Below are positions 14,420-17,284 of a DNA stretch of 17,284 nucleotides, one piece after another. The stretch covers positions 1 through 17,284 of the forward strand of contig JAYRHW010000214.1 of NCBI GenBank assembly GCA_041907145.1, in the 5' to 3' direction. Under the pieces are notes generated by a model. It was not told where the DNA came from and made no database searches. It saw only the letters and a list, made by a program, of their open reading frames with translations. The DNA comes from JAFLCA01 sp041907145. Its GTDB lineage: Bacteria > Bdellovibrionota_C > UBA2361 > JAFLCA01. Positions within the stretch are counted from its first letter, which is position 1. The number at the start of each line of letters is the position of its first letter. The position numbers and the translations under genes were made by a program.

Positions 14420-16036
14420 GTGCCAACAGTGAATACTGCTGCCGAATTTCTTACTCTTGCCCCGGGCACACTGATTGCCGGTCGTTTTGGCGTCGAGAGA
14501 TGTTTAGGGTTCGGCAGTATGTCGGTAGTTTATCTCTGCCGCTCTCTAACGACGCATGAACGGGTCGCTGTGAAAGTGCTGCAGCCTGCGGCGCAGGGTG
14601 ACGAATCGCTGGCAACGTATCATACGCGTTTTCGGATCGGGGCGAGAATCGCTCAACAAGTCGAACACCCGCGTGTAGCCCGAGTTCTTGAATTTATCGA
14701 GCACCCAGACTTGATGGCCTGTGTCATTGAGTATGTAGATGGCCCCGATCTTTCCACGAAGATGTTGCGAGAAAAAGTACTGCTCATCTCCGAGGCTCTG
14801 CGTCTTCTGCGGCAGATCGCCGATGGGGTGCAGTGTATCCATGAAAATGGCATTGTTCATCGGGATCTGAAGCCCGCCAATATCCTCCTTGCCGGCGGAC
14901 GAGATGTTAAAATTACCGATTTTGGTATTGCGCGCTCGGAGAAGTCACCGCGGCTGACCGCGCGAGGCGGGGTTGTCGGTACCATGGCCTATCTAAGCCC
15001 CGAAGGCTTGCAGGGAATGCCGGTAGACGAACGGGGAGATATCTATGCCGTCGGCGTCATCGGGTACGAAATGCTCACCGGAGAACTGCCGTTCCAAGGC
15101 AGCAGCGTCTACAGTGTCGTAGAGAAGAAGATTAAAGCGGATCCTGTTCCTCCCCAGCATTTAAACAGTCAGTGTCCCGAGGAATTCGGCCGCATCATTC
15201 TCAAGGCAATGCATCGCGATCCTGAGCAGCGTTATCGATTTGCCATCGAGATGCAGAGAGATTTGGATGCGCTGGCCGCTCAATTGGAACTCGATCCGAA
15301 TTTTGCTCCAACTCGCCCTCATAATTTGAAGCAGATTGGCCTTGTAGAGGAGCGGTCGCCGAGACGACTTTCGCCGTCCCGGCTACTTTGGGCTGTGGTC
15401 TTGCTTTTGCTTTTCAGCGCAGCGGCATGGCTGACGCTTCCACCTCGTGAAGACGGCGCTAACGAATTGGGCACGCCTTATACTAACATGCCTAGCCCGG
15501 CAAACGGTGCTGCTATTGAGGCGGGCGATTCGATTCTTAATGAGGCGCTGACTCATCCGCTGGAGAGTGCGCGCCCTCCCGGACAACGCCAGACGATGTT
15601 GGCTCGGTTTGCGGATTTTGTGGAGTGGCCGTCGCAGGCCTTTCTCGACCGCAGCGCTCCCCTGCGGGTATGTTTGGTGGGAAATTCAGGTTTTGGCGTG
15701 GAATTCGACCGGCTGATTTCTCATACTAAGCTAAGTAACGGTCGCGGCGTCTGGGCGCAGCGATTTGCCGGTGTCCCCCGCGCCTCGCTGCTGACAGCCT
15801 GCCAAATTCTCTACGTGGCAGGTCTACCCAAGGAGAAGGCCGGAGCTATCCTTGAGCCGCTCAGGCATGTACCAATTTTGACGGTAACTGATGGCACGGG
15901 ATTGGGAATTCTAGATTTCATTTCCTCCCCCGGGGACTCTTCGTATACAGTAGATCCAGGGCTGGCTGCCAGTGCAGATTTGCGGCTTAGCCCGATACTT
16001 GTCGATTTGGCTGTCCGCCGACCAATGAGGCATTGA
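14420..16036 (+). CDS. Membrane Ser/Thr protein kinase with C-terminal YfiR-like (DUF4154) domain
   Basis: A 538-residue, GTG-started protein. Residues about 20-285 form a Hanks-type kinase. The P-loop GFGSMSVVY lies at 30-39, with lysine K52 (VAVKVL), HRDLKPAN at 147-154, DFG at 167-169 and SPE at 193-195. All catalytic residues are present. A basic stretch (RRLSPSR, 315-321) precedes one helix (322-340). The exported C-terminus (about 388-532) resembles YfiR/DUF4154. It has an FADFVEWP opening (398-404 region), RVCLVG with C418, CQILYV with C461, a VPILTVTDG strand, and a closing block ending LSPILVDLAV. C418 and C461 would suit a periplasmic disulfide. YfiR is known as a periplasmic repressor of a diguanylate cyclase; here the domain is inferred to sense an envelope signal for the kinase. 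Its last base overlaps the phosphatase start, so the pair is an operon. Confidence 0.9.
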   Translation: MPTVNTAAEFLTLAPGTLIAGRFGVERCLGFGSMSVVYLCRSLTTHERVAVKVLQPAAQGDESLATYHTRFRIGARIAQQVEHPRVARVLEFIEHPDLMACVIEYVDGPDLSTKMLREKVLLISEALRLLRQIADGVQCIHENGIVHRDLKPANILLAGGRDVKITDFGIARSEKSPRLTARGGVVGTMAYLSPEGLQGMPVDERGDIYAVGVIGYEMLTGELPFQGSSVYSVVEKKIKADPVPPQHLNSQCPEEFGRIILKAMHRDPEQRYRFAIEMQRDLDALAAQLELDPNFAPTRPHNLKQIGLVEERSPRRLSPSRLLWAVVLLLLFSAAAWLTLPPREDGANELGTPYTNMPSPANGAAIEAGDSILNEALTHPLESARPPGQRQTMLARFADFVEWPSQAFLDRSAPLRVCLVGNSGFGVEFDRLISHTKLSNGRGVWAQRFAGVPRASLLTACQILYVAGLPKEKAGAILEPLRHVPILTVTDGTGLGILDFISSPGDSSYTVDPGLAASADLRLSPILVDLAVRRPMRH

Positions 16037-17088
16037 TGCTCACTAAACCGGCCAAGCAAAGGGAGCCTGCAAGGACTTCTCTAGCGCGCGGCATAGGGGA
16101 AACGAACACCGGGCGCAAGCGCCGCGAAAATCAGGACGCGATATTGGTGCTGGAAACCAACGCCTTGCGCTTATATGCAGTGGCGGATGGAATCGGTGGA
16201 GAACGGGGCGGTGCCAACGCCTCGCGGCTTGCCGTTTCAGTGATCGAGGATTTTGCGCGTTCCCAAGCTTCTTGGGGCCCGCATACTCTCGAGGAAGCAT
16301 TTCTGGCGGCGCATCATCGTATACGGGCCGAGGCTTCGCAGAATCCAAATCTTGCCCGCATGGGAACCACGCTCGTATGTCTCGCGTTTATCGGCGATGA
16401 GGTGTACTGGGCTAATGTGGGAGACTCGCGCTGCTATTTTTTCCGCGGGAGTCAGGCTCATCAGCTCACCGACGACCACACCCTCGCGGCTGATTTGGTG
16501 CGCGGTGGAGCGCTCACTCCCCAGCAAGCGGCACCTGGGCCGCTCTCTCACATGTTGACGCAGAGCCTCGGGGGAGAGGAAGGGGTAGTGGTCGATTCCT
16601 GGTTTTCCAAGTCTACTTTTCGAGCAGGGGACCGCTTCGTGCTGTGTTCCGATGGACTGCATAATTTACTCTCCGGTGAGGAGATTCGCAAAATCGTGGT
16701 CGGGTCAGGCGCAGCCTCCGCCGCACATATGCTCGTGCAAAGTGCTAACGAGCGAGGTGGGGATGATAACATCAGCGCGATCGTTATCGAGGCCGGCCCT
16801 GCATTGAGTGACGCAGCCGTTCAGCCGGACCCTGGCTTTCAGCCTCAGCGCGTGCAGCCTTTGTACCCTGAGCGAACGCCTGTGGCTGCCGCAAGGCCGG
16901 ATGCACCATTGGTGGAGGCTGGTGAAGAGTTGCCGGGGCGGCCGCCGCCGCCTTCTTCTTTTAGCTTAGGAATTCTTACTGGTTTCGCCCTGATTTTTGG
17001 AATCTTTCTGCTTGGGCTATGGATTGGCAGTCTAGCGCCGAGCCTGAATGCACCGCTAATCAACGGGGCTGCGGGAGTTAGACGCTAG
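16036..17088 (+). CDS. PP2C-family Ser/Thr phosphatase with C-terminal membrane anchor
   Basis: A 350-residue metal-dependent phosphatase. PP2C motifs are all seen: RRENQD (29-34), VADGIGG (49-55, metal ligand D51), ANVGDSRCY (126-134), LTDDHT (144-149), CSDGLHN (204-210, D206) and GGDDNISAIV (241-250, D243/D244). A proline-rich linker (about 255-307) ends in one hydrophobic helix (311-333) and a short tail. The catalytic domain should therefore sit in the cytoplasm at the inner membrane, facing the same side as the kinase domain encoded upstream. The ATG at 16036 shares its A with the kinase TGA stop, so translation is coupled. It most likely reverses phosphorylation of the kinase or its targets. 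A TTG three bases earlier is a less likely start. Confidence 0.94.
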   Translation: MLTKPAKQREPARTSLARGIGETNTGRKRRENQDAILVLETNALRLYAVADGIGGERGGANASRLAVSVIEDFARSQASWGPHTLEEAFLAAHHRIRAEASQNPNLARMGTTLVCLAFIGDEVYWANVGDSRCYFFRGSQAHQLTDDHTLAADLVRGGALTPQQAAPGPLSHMLTQSLGGEEGVVVDSWFSKSTFRAGDRFVLCSDGLHNLLSGEEIRKIVVGSGAASAAHMLVQSANERGGDDNISAIVIEAGPALSDAAVQPDPGFQPQRVQPLYPERTPVAAARPDAPLVEAGEELPGRPPPPSSFSLGILTGFALIFGIFLLGLWIGSLAPSLNAPLINGAAGVRR

Positions 17089-17101
17089 ATCCGACTGCTT
17101 T

Positions 17102-17284
17102 CTAGCAGGAAAAGTTCTTCACGGGAACGACGTACGACTCTTCGAGATTAGCTTTGGCCTGCTTTTCTATATTCTTCAAGTACGGCTTGGTTTTCTTCGC
17201 TTCTATTTTGCCTACTGCGCTCCAGCGCGTGATGAGATTAAGTCCAATTTGACGCATTTGCTCATTTTGGGCTCGGTAGGTGTC
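17102..17284 (-). CDS. Unrecognised protein, C-terminal 60 residues (partial)
   Basis: An open frame reads in from the right edge on the minus strand and stops at TAG 17102-17104, converging with the phosphatase gene 13 bases away. The visible end is charged and helical (EQMRQIGLNLITRWSAVG, then a Lys/Glu-rich stretch) and finishes SYVVPVKNFSC. The codon choice looks like the neighbours, and the absence of stops over 60 codons supports coding. The start and most of the protein lie outside the window. I do not recognise the family. Confidence 0.6.
   Translation of the reverse strand, partial: DTYRAQNEQMRQIGLNLITRWSAVGKIEAKKTKPYLKNIEKQAKANLEESYVVPVKNFSC

Noticed and set aside
17095..17108. Stem CTGCT-TTCT-AGCAG between the convergent genes at the right end
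   Set aside because: Only five pairs, overlapping the stop codon of the minus gene, and no U-tract on either strand.

Overview
The window is chromosomal DNA of a proteobacterium, most likely a gammaproteobacterium-like aerobe or microaerobe. The basis is the set of cbb3 cytochrome oxidase genes with proteobacterial accessory factors, an outer-membrane beta-barrel gene and Shine-Dalgarno-led genes. The exact lineage cannot be read from the sequence. There are no RNA genes, insertion sequences, CRISPR arrays or phage structural genes. Coding density is high, and no gene-free stretch exceeds about 180 bases.

Positions 1-9692 are a cbb3 oxidase locus in two divergent parts. On the minus strand are ccoI (copper-loading P-type ATPase) and ccoS (cut by the window edge). 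A SafE-like membrane protein diverges from ccoI with overlapping 5' ends. An Rrf2-family regulator with three cysteines (3354-3803, minus) then diverges from the structural operon ccoNO-ccoQ-ccoP-ccoG plus an uncharacterised 489-residue protein. CcoN and CcoO are fused in one polypeptide and CcoP is a short mono-heme form. A 52-residue CcoQ sits between them. No ccoH is visible; the uncharacterised gene follows ccoG instead. Together these genes would build, assemble and metallate a high-affinity terminal oxidase, probably under control of the Fe-S-type Rrf2 protein.

Positions 9860-12071 hold a secreted beta-barrel-like protein, a two-CBS-domain protein and a membrane fatty-acid desaturase. 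The last two overlap by four bases and are probably translationally coupled. Desaturases need O2 and reducing power, so this group fits a respiratory neighbourhood, but the link is inferred.

Positions 12127-14238 (minus) hold a small protein that looks like a degenerate HIT-fold protein, and a secreted GH108-type muramidase-like protein with peptidoglycan-binding repeats. A strong 10-bp hairpin separates them.

Positions 14420-17088 hold a membrane Ser/Thr protein kinase whose outer domain resembles YfiR (DUF4154). It overlaps by one base a membrane-anchored PP2C phosphatase. This kinase-YfiR fusion is the most unusual item here. A further minus-strand gene enters at the right edge (17102-17284) and is not recognised.
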